Source of the DNA: Fistulifera solaris
Lineage: Eukaryota > Bacillariophyta > Bacillariophyceae > Naviculales > Stauroneidaceae
DNA: 64,000 nucleotides
NCBI GenBank assembly: GCA_030295235.1
Contig: AP026135.1
Location: 186,001 to 250,000, forward strand
Reading direction: 5' to 3'
Made by a program: the position numbers and the translations under genes. Within the stretch, counting starts at the first letter, position 1. The number at the start of each line of letters is the position of its first letter. The notes beneath the pieces were generated by a model. It ran no database searches and was not told the origin of the DNA. It worked only from the letters and a program-made list of their open reading frames with translations. Of the stretch, positions 45,852 to 56,653 are shown piece by piece.

Positions 45852-46340
45852 TGTGAATTCAATTGATACTGTATGCAAAGGATAATAGATGATATGTACA
45901 AACAATGATAGCAAGAGAAAATACTCGGAGTACCTGGGAATGTGTGGTTCTCACATTCTTGCTCACATTTACGCAAGCGACGAGCCGAGCGACGATACCA
46001 GTAGTGAGGGAAGGAAAAAGGAATTGGCGAGGATCCATGACTCGTCTGGCTTTCGTCAGACAAAGTGGGACTGAGGCCAGCGAATCATCGCAAACACGTT
46101 TCTTACTTATTTTCCTGTGTGACATTACGGTACCGGTACCGCAATGGAGATTGGGGCCAAGAAAGAATACGCGCGCGTGCACCTTACCTGGTACGATTTT
46201 TTTTTTGTTTATTTTTTACTTTTTACTTGTTCTGATGCCGATGATCTAGTTTTCAAAGAAGAGGACTCCCACACCGTAACATAATCCATTAACAACTCCG
46301 ACGTATAATTTGTTTTGCACACTATGTGGGGATAACGGAA
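45852..46340. promoter_or_regulatory. Intergenic with GGTACCGGTACC palindrome
   Basis: Upstream of the minus-strand gene and left of the inverted duplication. The perfect 12-bp palindrome GGTACCGGTACC is at 46129-46140, with CCTGGTACG at about 46188. No coding frame supported. Confidence 0.4.
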
Positions 46341-46590
46341 GGACTCCCACGAGATCGTACAATCATCATCGGGAATAGAATACTGACTGGTAGCGCTTGA
46401 ACAGTTTATGTCCTCCGTATGCGAACGTCAGACAAATAATTGAGACGGCAGTTGCTCTTGGTGTCTTGGTGTAGAATATATTTGACTACGTAAGAACGTA
46501 GGCACGAAAAACATTTGACAATCTATCGACTGAGCTGTATACTACCAGTAAGGATATTCACTTTGGGCGATATGGCCTTTGTTAAAAGCA
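46341..46590. repeat. Outer flank of the inverted duplication, diverged (left)
   Basis: GGACTCCCACGAGATCGTAC at 46341-46360 is repeated in inverse at 51679-51698, and further matching patches (TATGTCCT-CGTAT, AGACAAATAA-TGAGGCG-like) run inward with many substitutions and indels. This is the decayed continuation of the near-perfect arm that begins at 46591. Confidence 0.75.
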
Positions 46591-47855
46591 ACAACAACTC
46601 CCACCATTTGTGATTCAATTTAGACATGCAGGCGTAGCTTTCAACAGGAGATGAGTATCTAGTGCTGGAAAAGAATACGATTAGTAGAGGCCCAACCGAT
46701 TTGCGATGTCTAAAATGAAGAGGAATGAAACAAAGTTCATGTGCTCACAATTTCGTTTCGGTCCAACTTTCGATCGGCCCTTCCCTTGCTTTCTGTATCT
46801 ATCCAGTCGCTTTACCAGTCTCGCTTTTCTATCTTTGATCATGCAACTCTCTGCTGCTTTGATGTCCCTTCTTTCTTCCACGGTGGAACCGACTACCGCT
46901 CCCATTGCCATTGGTCTTCAGTGCGGTAACGTCCACTTGCATCAACTCAGTGCACCTGCCCAGCAGTTGGTCGCACAGGCCTTGCAAGATTCCTTCCAAA
47001 CGTCGTACAAGTTGCATGACAAGGGTGATTCGTTCCTCGCGGATGTTCAGTTCGATCAGTCGCATGCCACGAAAGAATCTCTCAAGTGGAACGGAACTTG
47101 GAACTACGGTTGCCGTTTGTGCCCCAACGATGATGATTCGACCTTATCGGCTCCGTTTGCTGCGTTTGTCGCCGATCTGGATTGCACCAACTGTGCTCCC
47201 ACGTCCATGGCCGGTGTCCGTGCCTGGGAGAACGCGTTGACGACGATGCTTCGTGCCACGAATCACGCCGAGTTGAAGAAAGCTACCGCGTGTCAGATCT
47301 CGTTGCACGATCCGGAAGAGACAGTCGTGAATGTGGAGATTGGTGTCAAGTGCGACAACACGGACTTTGCCGGACTGGGTGCGAAAGCGTCGGGCTTTTC
47401 GGCGCGTGCCTTGGAGGATTCCTACAACAAGGTCCATGAGATGCTGGGTGACAACTTCTTGGCGGGTGTCTACTTTGAGAGTGCCCATACGAACCAGAAA
47501 GCGGCGCTCAAGTGGAACGGAACCTGGAATTACGGATGTCGTTTGTGCCCTAATGATGATGACAGCATGCTGACTTCGTTTGTCGGAGGATACGCTGGTC
47601 AGTTCGGATGCAGCCAGTGTCACGAGGAAGGCAAGATGTTGTTCACGAAGGAGACTGCCTTGCACGCGTGGGAAGCCGAGTACACGGCGGCCTTGCTCGA
47701 GAGTCAGTTCGACGAGTTTGTCCACGCCAAGAATTGCAAGATTGATATAGTCCCGGTCGATGCTGGAGTGGTCTTGAAGGCTTGAGTAGCGAGGCCAAAT
47801 TGACGGGAAACATCGTTATTCGGTTGCGCCAGGCACTTTCAAAATACATAAGAAT
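46591..47855. repeat. Inverted repeat, left arm (1,265 bp)
   Basis: Mirror-identical to 50197-51461: paired positions always sum to 98052. Translations of all frames in the arms agree and every stretch I compared base by base is identical; identity ends abruptly at both edges (46590/51462 and 47856/50196). Each arm carries one complete copy of the tandem-repeat cysteine protein gene with about 115 bp of 5' and 70 bp of 3' flank. Confidence 0.95.
46706..47785 (+). CDS. Tandem-repeat cysteine protein, copy A
   Basis: Function unknown. The frame from 46706 gives 359 residues; a start at 46841 (MQLSAALMSLLSS) would give 314. With the long start, a hydrophobic stretch FTSLAFLSLIMQLSAALMSL suggests a signal anchor; with the short start the N-terminus is a weak signal peptide. 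The rest is two homologous units of about 140 residues (about 70-205 and 208-355). Each begins with a GLQC/GVKC element, has D-FLA-V-F--(S)HA/HT, then the almost invariant LKWNGTWNYGCRLCPNDDDS, and a closing C--C pair plus an alpha-helical KETALHAWEAE-like segment. Six or more conserved cysteines per unit suggest disulfide bonds and secretion (inference). No intron. The identical partner is copy B at 50267-51346. Confidence 0.8.
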   Translation: MSKMKRNETKFMCSQFRFGPTFDRPFPCFLYLSSRFTSLAFLSLIMQLSAALMSLLSSTVEPTTAPIAIGLQCGNVHLHQLSAPAQQLVAQALQDSFQTSYKLHDKGDSFLADVQFDQSHATKESLKWNGTWNYGCRLCPNDDDSTLSAPFAAFVADLDCTNCAPTSMAGVRAWENALTTMLRATNHAELKKATACQISLHDPEETVVNVEIGVKCDNTDFAGLGAKASGFSARALEDSYNKVHEMLGDNFLAGVYFESAHTNQKAALKWNGTWNYGCRLCPNDDDSMLTSFVGGYAGQFGCSQCHEEGKMLFTKETALHAWEAEYTAALLESQFDEFVHAKNCKIDIVPVDAGVVLKA

Positions 47856-47988
47856 CTATATTATTTATATCATCTTCGGGTTGTCGTTTTGCAGATTAGG
47901 ATGCTTGACCTCGCACTTTTATGCAAACAAAGATTGTTTATGATTTGTCATTCCATTGATAAACGGCATTCTACTTCTGCTTATTCTT

Positions 47989-49525
47989 TTATCGTGACCC
48001 ATTGTCAAATTCTGTTTTCGCTTGACTCAATGCGTCGAAGATTCGTTTCGCCAAAAACCGCTTGTCCGCATCGAGATGATGCGTTTTATCCGGATGGACC
48101 ACACGCGACGCCTTGTGAAAAAACTTCTTCAACTTGCTGTCATCTAAAACATCCCCAATACTAATCGGCTTCCAATCCGCCCCCGGCCACAAGATCGTGT
48201 GCAAAGACGCCAAAAGAGCCCGCAGTTGCTTCTTCTTGCCGTGCTCTTCACTCCAGGCCTTGATGGTGGGTTCTAACTTTTGCGAACCATGTCTTCTTCG
48301 GCCTCGGCCGCCTTCTTTTTCTGTTCGCGATCACGAATTTCTTGCAAGGCTTTTTCTTGTGATTCGCGCATTTCGTTGACACGCTGGTGCACAGCGGCCT
48401 GTACCGTCGCCGATTTTCCAATCGCATTGGCGGGATCCAAGGAAATACCGACTTCTTTCTTCTTGGGAGGCAGATTGTTACTTCCCGGTGGTTCCGACAC
48501 TGAAGTTTGAAGACTACCGCTACTCGTAGTTCGTGGATCTACTTCAACCCACCGCTGATCAATTTCATCCCAGACACGGTTCGCTTTCTGATTCTTTTGT
48601 GCATACTCTCGCTTCAAACGTTCGGCACGACTTTCGTTCATGGACGCCGGTGAGGACTGCGAATGATGCAGGGGACGACGTGCAGGGGGGAGCACTACTG
48701 GGCGGTCCAAAGTCCATGAGGGAGGCTTCTGGTTGTCGGGGTGGCGGTGGTGTCACGCGGGCGGCGGCTGGCGGAGGTCGACTGGCTGGTGCGGGTGGTG
48801 CCGCGACTCGCTGTCCTTGCGAAGGCGCTGGCATATTAGGCCGCGAACTGCGGGGTTGCGGTGGAGGTGCCGACGCCTTGTGACCTGGACCTCGACCATT
48901 CGGGTGTTTGGCCGAGAATTCATCGTGTAATTTGACCAGATCGAGTAATTTGAATGCAACTATGGGCACTGGTGGTCCTTCCTCGCCACCCAGATCTCCC
49001 GTTACGGCCTGAGACATGGCTTTCCCCAACGATTGAAAGGCACCTCGTGCCGCCTTCGCTGGATTCGAATGTTCGTGTTCTTTATGAGGAGCAAACAATT
49101 TTGAGAGACGATATTGCGATGCCTGTTTGATAGGAAGCTTGGCATTTTCGTCCTGAATATCCCACCAACTAAAGGTCGGCCCATCCGAAGTAGTGGGTTC
49201 GCCCGGAACTGGCTTGTCCTCGACGCAGACGCGCCAGTGATATCCATCGGGTCCCAAATGACTCAATCCTCGCAAAGCAGCGCAATTTCTTGTTTTAAAA
49301 CAGTGTCGAGAGAAAGAGGAGAGAAAGGAATGGACCATTAATGAGAAGCGACAGAAGACGTTGAAATAAAACAGAAAAGACTCACTGTTTGACACTGGCC
49401 AAGGTCAGTCCTTTCGGACCGGACACGTTCATCGTGAACGCATTGAAAAGTGAATCACACGAGTCGGATTCGGAATTCACAATCGTGTAAAGCACGACGA
49501 CCTTATTGCCTCCATTTGCTGACAT
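47989..49525 (-). CDS. Auxilin-like J-domain protein (clathrin uncoating)
   Basis: Auxilins recruit Hsc70 to clathrin-coated vesicles. Exon 1 49525-49386, intron 97 nt (GTGAGT...AACAAG), exon 2 49288-47989; about 480 residues. An N-terminal domain (about 1-115, with GLSHLGPDGYHWRVCVEDK and FSWWDIQDENAKLPI) is followed by a proline-rich disordered centre (PPPQPRSSRPNMP, PPAPASRPPPAAA), a charged helical part (RAERLKREYAQKNQ, EIRDREQKKKAAEAEE) and a C-terminal auxilin-type J domain: WKPISIGDVLDDSKLKKFF, HKASRVVHPDKTHH with the HPD motif, ending FDALSQAKTEFDN. Frame changes occur at the G-run 48685-48690 and T-run 48278-48281. The gene occupies the spacer of the inverted duplication. The N-terminal domain is unlike PTEN/tensin auxilins. 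Confidence 0.82.
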
Positions 49526-50196
49526 ACTGTTGTTAAAGGAAAAAGTGAGACAACATATATTCTGAAAACGTCCATAGGATGACTGACTTTATCGTTTTCG
49601 ATGATGATGAACAACAAGTTGACGAAAAAACGATACATTCGTGAAGCTTCCGTCGAAATTTACTCACATAACCTGTGATTATTGAGCGAGTCGCTTGTTT
49701 ATCCAGTTTTTGGTTTGTCTAGAAACACTACGTTGTTGACTTTTGACCTTTCCAATGGAAGCATTGTTGCCATGGTGGTGCGTGCAGCAAAAAAAGCCGC
49801 AACGGTCGAAAAGGAATGTCTTCAGAGACCCGGACCCTAAGAGGCCACTCTTGGAGTACCGCGGTACCGTTAGCTAGTTTGTGTTACGGTACAAGTAATA
49901 CGTACTTTGTACGATGTACGATGAAACATCTTGATCAAGAGGAGTCACGAGTCAAAAGGAATACTAGTAACTACTCCGGTAGTCACACCCGTTATCCACA
50001 AGAATACAAGTACTCCGGTAGTGGGGACGTTTCGCATGGACAATGGACTACTTTTGAATTAACCACTCAAGAAAAGCAAGTTAGTGACTCGTTCGATATA
50101 TCTCTTGCAGATCAACCGATTTAATTCTTATTCTAATCAAGTGGAGAAAGAAAATACAGAGTTTGCAAATATGCAGAAGATACGGATTAAAATAAA
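49526..50196. other. Inverted-repeat spacer, right part; GTAC-rich
   Basis: Upstream region of the auxilin-like gene. Contains a dense series of GTAC palindromic words at 49856-49920 and a direct repeat of ACTCCGGTAGT (about 49974 and 50012). One 102-codon frame (49816-50124, plus) shows no recognisable feature and is compositionally like the repeats. Confidence 0.5.
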
Positions 50197-51461
50197 ATTC
50201 TTATGTATTTTGAAAGTGCCTGGCGCAACCGAATAACGATGTTTCCCGTCAATTTGGCCTCGCTACTCAAGCCTTCAAGACCACTCCAGCATCGACCGGG
50301 ACTATATCAATCTTGCAATTCTTGGCGTGGACAAACTCGTCGAACTGACTCTCGAGCAAGGCCGCCGTGTACTCGGCTTCCCACGCGTGCAAGGCAGTCT
50401 CCTTCGTGAACAACATCTTGCCTTCCTCGTGACACTGGCTGCATCCGAACTGACCAGCGTATCCTCCGACAAACGAAGTCAGCATGCTGTCATCATCATT
50501 AGGGCACAAACGACATCCGTAATTCCAGGTTCCGTTCCACTTGAGCGCCGCTTTCTGGTTCGTATGGGCACTCTCAAAGTAGACACCCGCCAAGAAGTTG
50601 TCACCCAGCATCTCATGGACCTTGTTGTAGGAATCCTCCAAGGCACGCGCCGAAAAGCCCGACGCTTTCGCACCCAGTCCGGCAAAGTCCGTGTTGTCGC
50701 ACTTGACACCAATCTCCACATTCACGACTGTCTCTTCCGGATCGTGCAACGAGATCTGACACGCGGTAGCTTTCTTCAACTCGGCGTGATTCGTGGCACG
50801 AAGCATCGTCGTCAACGCGTTCTCCCAGGCACGGACACCGGCCATGGACGTGGGAGCACAGTTGGTGCAATCCAGATCGGCGACAAACGCAGCAAACGGA
50901 GCCGATAAGGTCGAATCATCATCGTTGGGGCACAAACGGCAACCGTAGTTCCAAGTTCCGTTCCACTTGAGAGATTCTTTCGTGGCATGCGACTGATCGA
51001 ACTGAACATCCGCGAGGAACGAATCACCCTTGTCATGCAACTTGTACGACGTTTGGAAGGAATCTTGCAAGGCCTGTGCGACCAACTGCTGGGCAGGTGC
51101 ACTGAGTTGATGCAAGTGGACGTTACCGCACTGAAGACCAATGGCAATGGGAGCGGTAGTCGGTTCCACCGTGGAAGAAAGAAGGGACATCAAAGCAGCA
51201 GAGAGTTGCATGATCAAAGATAGAAAAGCGAGACTGGTAAAGCGACTGGATAGATACAGAAAGCAAGGGAAGGGCCGATCGAAAGTTGGACCGAAACGAA
51301 ATTGTGAGCACATGAACTTTGTTTCATTCCTCTTCATTTTAGACATCGCAAATCGGTTGGGCCTCTACTAATCGTATTCTTTTCCAGCACTAGATACTCA
51401 TCTCCTGTTGAAAGCTACGCCTGCATGTCTAAATTGAATCACAAATGGTGGGAGTTGTTGT
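50197..51461. repeat. Inverted repeat, right arm (1,265 bp)
   Basis: Reverse complement of 46591-47855, no mismatch found where compared. The arms are separated by a 2,341-bp spacer (47856-50196). Confidence 0.95.
50267..51346 (-). CDS. Tandem-repeat cysteine protein, copy B
   Basis: Protein sequence identical to copy A (46706-47785) over all 359 residues, in opposite orientation, so the two genes point toward each other across the auxilin-like gene. The short start corresponds to 51211. Because only about 115 bp of upstream sequence lies inside the arm, the two copies have different distal promoters and could be regulated differently even though their products are the same. Confidence 0.8.
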   Translation of the reverse strand: MSKMKRNETKFMCSQFRFGPTFDRPFPCFLYLSSRFTSLAFLSLIMQLSAALMSLLSSTVEPTTAPIAIGLQCGNVHLHQLSAPAQQLVAQALQDSFQTSYKLHDKGDSFLADVQFDQSHATKESLKWNGTWNYGCRLCPNDDDSTLSAPFAAFVADLDCTNCAPTSMAGVRAWENALTTMLRATNHAELKKATACQISLHDPEETVVNVEIGVKCDNTDFAGLGAKASGFSARALEDSYNKVHEMLGDNFLAGVYFESAHTNQKAALKWNGTWNYGCRLCPNDDDSMLTSFVGGYAGQFGCSQCHEEGKMLFTKETALHAWEAEYTAALLESQFDEFVHAKNCKIDIVPVDAGVVLKA

Positions 51462-51698
51462 CGCCTTGAAGGGAGGACACGTCGTCCAACTTGAAGTGTC
51501 TTGTGTACAGAGTCAATAGATGTCCCGTAAGAATTGTCGATTGTCATTCATGCATGTTTTCGTACGATTTCATTTTATGAATGAATGCACCCAGTTCAAC
51601 TTTCGCCTCATTTATTTGTCTAACGTTGTCCTATACGCAGGACATATCCGTTGCAGCGCTTCAAAATTCTCAATGATTGTACGATCTCGTGGGAGTCC
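51462..51698. repeat. Outer flank of the inverted duplication, diverged (right)
   Basis: Decayed counterpart of 46341-46590 in inverse orientation. Pairing of the outermost block is offset by 13 bp relative to the arms, so small indels have accumulated. Confidence 0.75.
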
Positions 51699-52317
51699 TC
51701 CAACCAGCCCGACAAAGTGCACCGGTAACAATCATCACCATTTCAATGTGTGATTTCCTTTGCAATTCATTATTATTTCGTCTCGAAAGTAAAACTTAGG
51801 ATTAAAAAGCGATACCGGCTTTATTGCCAACATCTCCTCCGAATAAAACTATATGGCGTCTCTCCCGGAACCGGTGTGTCTCCGACACCCCAATAATATC
51901 CCTCGAAAACCTTATGTAGCCCAATCCTTTCCATGCCGCGCATTTCCTCTTGTCGATAAAAGAGATCATTAACGAATGACACAATATATAATAAAATGAT
52001 AATGAAGCATTGTTATTCTCCGCCGCCATGGTCTTCGGGTCGTCTCCATCGTGTCCATCGGGATCGCGGCGAACTAACTAAATGCTGAGAGAACATGAAC
52101 CTTATCGTAAAAGCGTTGTTTTATTTGCGTAGCGAAGCAGATTTTGGTATTGACAACAATTAAAAACAACAAACCTATGCTGACTTATTGTGTTTGTTTT
52201 GTATTATCACGCAATTTACCAAAGAATCTACTGAATAAGAACAGGACTAAGCAGCTACAGAAACGGTGGCGATTTTTCGGAGAATTACCAAACGCAACAA
52301 TAACTTCACAGCCAAAT
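51699..52317. other. Intergenic before bL34m
   Basis: No convincing gene. A 75-codon minus-strand frame (51802-52029) starting MAAENNN has no recognised feature. The open frame upstream of and in phase with bL34m (from 52144) is probably 5' UTR. Confidence 0.45.
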
Positions 52318-52614
52318 ATGTCGCTTCTTCTGCAAACAACCTTTCGTAACACCTTGCTGACCGCACGATGGATGCCCTCTATGAGTCAAGTGATGATCCC
52401 TACTAACACGTCGAAATTGATGGCGGCATTACCTCCGTGGCGCAATGTGTTGCTGGATGTCGCCATTTGGTTCGGAAAACGCACCTTTCAACCTTCGATT
52501 GTGCGCAAAAAGCGTCAAACGGGTTTCTTGGTGCGTCAAAGAACGGTCGGGGGACGTCGGGTCTTACAACGTCGACAAGCCAAGGGTCGTATGCGGTTGG
52601 GAGGAGGTATTTGA
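52318..52614 (+). CDS. Mitochondrial (or plastid) ribosomal protein bL34
   Basis: Organellar large-subunit protein bL34. From the ATG at 52318 the product has 98 residues: a presequence [18 protein letters not shown] lacking acidic residues (mitochondrial type; no A|F signal-peptide site), then the bL34 domain [18 protein letters not shown] followed by a R--GRRVL-RR-AKGR-RL pattern to the TGA stop. KRTFQPS and [11 protein letters not shown] are hallmark positions. The frame is open upstream to 52144, but that stretch resembles neither a targeting peptide nor L34, so the inner ATG is chosen. Diatom plastid genomes usually encode their own rpl34, which also favours a mitochondrial role (inference). 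Confidence 0.87.
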   Translation: MSLLLQTTFRNTLLTARWMPSMSQVMIPTNTSKLMAALPPWRNVLLDVAIWFGKRTFQPSIVRKKRQTGFLVRQRTVGGRRVLQRRQAKGRMRLGGGI

Positions 52615-52784
52615 GTGAATAAATAAATAACAGAAAAAGTAATTATGTTTGAATTCAACAATTATAATCTTGAGTTGGTTTCTTAAAGCTTACTGACGCG
52701 CTTTCGATCGAATAGTATCCCGTACTTGGTAGCTACTCAGTAATAAGCTGTAACATTCCAGAAAAAAACTCCTCCCGAATGTCA

Positions 52785-55700
52785 TTACTGCAATGCGCGT
52801 TTGATGATATTCATAATGTTGCTCACTACCAGCGCATGATCACAACACACCGTCACTTTGCTCGTCGTTATCAAGATATAGACCGGATCACCAGATGCGG
52901 GCAGTGAGCCAACGAAGCGTAACACTCCGTTCGATGGCCAGTCCGATCCGGGGCCTACCACCGTGAGACTGGCCGCTCCTAAAATGCGATCCTTAATTGG
53001 CACGCTAGCATCCAGTTGCACCGACAGTTCCACGCGTTGAAAGCCTTGTAATCGCGCCATGGCGGTGTCAAATTCCGACAAAGATCGCTGACAAGGCAGT
53101 AATAAGTCTCCAATCGAAGGCTTGATTTCCACGGGGATTCCTCCACTTCCGTACTTGATGTCCACTTTGGCTTGCATCGATCCATCCCGGTCGGACGTTT
53201 CCATGAAGTCAATGCCCAAGATTCCTATGGCTTGTTTTCCGGCTTCGAGAAGATTAATTTCGGGTGGAGGAACAAACAGGCGTGGGCGGATTATGGAACT
53301 TCCGCCGGGCTGGCTCCGTTGCAACAAACGTATCCGACGAAAGACGCCTTGATTTCGGTTCTCGAATCGCAGTTGCAAGCAAACAACCGACGGTTTGTCG
53401 ACGGTCAAGCCTAACTTTTGCACCTGTTGAGATTTGGTGAATCCTCGCAGATAACGACCTTGTACAGAAAGTCCACCGGCATGTTCGGGACGAACCAGTT
53501 GAATCCAGGCACCCGAATCGCGTTCCCAATTTTGGTCCGTGGGACCCGCGACAGGTGGCGAAAGAACGAGTCCTTTCAAGTCATCGGCGACAGACGGTAG
53601 TGATACATTCGCAACACCAAAGTAGTTGTTGTTGGGAGACACTTCAGTAATATGCATCGGAATAAGAGCGTCAGCATGCGGTTGTCCGCCTGTGTTCATT
53701 GAGATGAGATCAAATTGATCATGTAGTCGGCCTTGTTCTCCGTTGGAACTACTTTCGGAAGACGAGGATGACGAATCATCTGACGAAGAAGATGAGTCGT
53801 CGGAAGCGTCACCTCCATTCAATGAAAGTAACTTTAACTTCTCTTGTTGTGTGTTATTTTGAACCGACGGTTGCGTGATTTTTCCAGAGGACATCGGTAG
53901 AAGCACTCTACTACTACTTTGCTGCGAACTGTCATCAGACGACGACGAGGAAGAGGACGACGAATCATCATCGCTTGAAGACGAAGAAGAGCTACTATCA
54001 TCGCTGTCCGAATCATCCCCGTCGTTGTAAAATTGAGAATTCGGTGCGCCAAATTTTTCGTTTGGCAAGGAGGTTGTCGACTTTTTATCATTAGGGTCTC
54101 GTTCTCGCAATGAAGAGGGACTATTCTCTGCAGCCCACGGTGGAAGTTCGACATATGCATTGCGAGCTTTGTGTCCAACCATGCTGCTGAGCGTGCCAAA
54201 GCGAAAAGCACCTGACTCACTTGTGGTCATATCGCCCTCCACGGGCAGAAACGACACCGGTGGTCGGGCATGGGTAAACATTTTTAGCATTTGCTCCTTT
54301 TCCAGTTTGCGGTGAATTAATGGCAAGCCCTCTATCCCATCTAAATCGTGCTTTAAACTTCCACCCGCATGAATCATGCCGCTGAACATACGAGCCTGGT
54401 CTCGTACGTCCGGATTAACATCTAGTCGTCCCAAAGACAAAATCTGCTCGCAAATTTTTTTCTTCTTCCGTAATTCCGTCACTCTCTGTCAATAGCAGTC
54501 TAGTGGCAAAGTGAATAGATTGTTCCTTCTCACAGTCATGCAATAGAGGAAACGCTTTAGCGACTAGCCGAAGAAGTTCATGTCGAAGTTCAGCTCGTTC
54601 CTCTATCGAGTATTTGCCAAATATGGGAGAAAATGAAACGGATTGTTGGTTCGATAGCAAACATTCTCCAATGACCCAGAGGGCAGAAGCCACCGCTGGA
54701 GCTGGGAGGCTCACACCAACACTTTGCAGTTTGCTCGCATCGGCATCTTCGTCCTCGTCTTCACTTCCAGCGTCAATCGCCGGTTCGTCCCTCTTCTTAG
54801 AAAGCGTGTAAACTAAAAGTAACAGGATACGATGCACGGCTCGATCCTGCACATAATTCGGGTCCTTGACCGGCTGGACATGACTATCCGATCGCATTAG
54901 CTGTAAGATACATTGCATGACAATAATGCTCTCTCCCACCAGTGCCGGTCGATGATCGACGGTTTGTGACAAAGTCAAAAGACCGTGCAAACAATTCAAT
55001 GCAATGGTATTGGCTTCATCGCGACCCATCGCGTCTCGACGGTCGTGCACAATGCGGGCCATTTCGGCGATCTTTCCCACGGCTTGTATGGCTGCACAGG
55101 CGAAACGACGATCACCATGGCGTACATAAGAACCCAATTCCTTCAAAACGAGTTGTATAGCGGAAGGTTCCAGTGCCAGGCTCGAAAGAATATCCAATTT
55201 AATCAGACGTGTGAACGGTGGATCCATGGCCTTGACCAAAAAATCATGTAAGAAGGGTGCAAAGGCAGAAGGACATTCCTTGGCCAAGGTCCGGATCGAA
55301 GTTAAGACGACATATTGAATTTCTCGTCGATCGCGATGAATGCGCACCAGTGCCTTACCCATGGCGGCGCGGACTTTGATACTGGACACACCACAATAAT
55401 ACTGCAAGGAACAAACTGCCAAAACGACACCCGCATTGCGACTTTTCAATAATGGCAATGCCGATTGTAACAATAAGCGATGATCGGGCGCCAGTTCCGA
55501 GTCTTCATGATCTTCTAATACGGTCGGAGACGCGGTGGCAGTGACAGCGGACACTGGATTTTCACGAAAGGCTTTCGAAATGGGCAAGGCCGGACCATTG
55601 GTATCTTGGGCGTAGACTTCTTCTTCGGTACTTTCATCTTCTTCATCCGAATAAAATCCCTTCTTGACGACCCGACGCTTGATTTTATGGGGAACACGAG

Positions 55701-56653
55701 GTGGCAATGACACTCCGGCCGCGGCACTGGTTTCTGCAAGACTCGGGGTCGGTACCGGAATTGCCGCGGCTGTATGTTGTTCCGTACCAGTATTATTCTT
55801 TTCTGTTATTAAAGTCCTCCGCACTCGCCGTTGTCGATCAATCCGTTCTGCTGTTCCTTCTTTCCACGCGACGGGTTGTTTGAAAAATTGTCGACAATAC
55901 CGTGCCAATAAATCTATAGTAACGACTTGTCCCCATTCATCAAAAATCCGTCAAAAGGTGACAAATTTTATGAAAACACTTGTGCAGTAGATGCAACTGA
56001 TCCGGACACAATTCTGAGAAGGCGATTAATGCCGAAGTCAAGACCATGGTATTGGAATCGTCTTCGAGCAACTGTTGCATCAATTCCAACAAGAGACTGA
56101 ACTGCAATTCATCGCACCGGGGTGCCAATTTGCTCAAGGCATTGGCGGCACATTTCCGAACGTACGGCGATCGATCGGCGGCACATTTTTGGACGCCCAA
56201 AATTTGAATTTGCAAAATATCGGGAATTCGGATGGATGTGAGGACCCTGAGGGCCAACGCCCGGATCCACTGTTCCGCATCCGCGAGTCCACGTTGAAAG
56301 GAATTGATCGATAGTAACGAAAGTTCCCGTGTCGTGGTATCGTAATCGGCGTATTGCACTAAATACATGTAGACCATTTTCCGGACTTCCAAGTTGACGA
56401 CTCCAACACATTTGACGACATGTGGATAAAAGTCACTGACATTGCGGCCTTTACTGATACTCGCTAATAACCATTTCATGGCCCTTAGATAGGTGGATGT
56501 ATGATGCGGATTGGAGGGATCGGCTTCTAACAAAGATTGTTGAATGGTCGCTGGTGATATTGATTCTTCCCAATATTGGGCATCGCCCATCGTCGACAAG
56601 GCTGACGCCAGTTGTTGATGCAGGACCGTGGCGGGATCGGCAGCATTCCACAT
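52785..56653 (-). CDS. AP-3 adaptor complex subunit beta
   Basis: Large adaptin of AP-3, sorting cargo from endosome/TGN to vacuole or lysosome-like organelles. About 1,289 residues, no introns; ATG at 56651-56653 (MWNAADPATV). The trunk consists of HEAT/armadillo helices: YLRAMKWLLASISKGRNVSD followed by YPHVVKCVG, then RKMVYMYLVQYAD, LALRVLTSIRIPDI, SPYVRKCAANALSKL, which is the canonical beta-adaptin start. A linker with SDEEDESTEEE follows and then more trunk (PPFTRLIKLDILSSLA). After residue about 650 comes a very long Ser/Asp hinge (DSDSDDSSSSSSSS, about 53720-54010) that is characteristic of AP-3 beta, and a C-terminal appendage. Frame changes sit at A-run 55942-55946 (one extra) and T-run 54455-54461 (one missing). 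Confidence 0.92.

Noticed and set aside
49816-50124. 102-codon plus-strand frame in the inverted-repeat spacer as a gene
   Set aside because: No motif, signal or splice structure; composition follows the GTAC and CTCCGGTAGT repeats; overlaps the likely promoter of the auxilin-like gene.
46591-51461. Inverted duplication as an assembly artefact
   Set aside because: The spacer is unique, the outer flanks are homologous but diverged and carry indels, and edges are sharp; a chimeric read artefact would not give decayed outer homology. Not fully excluded without reads.
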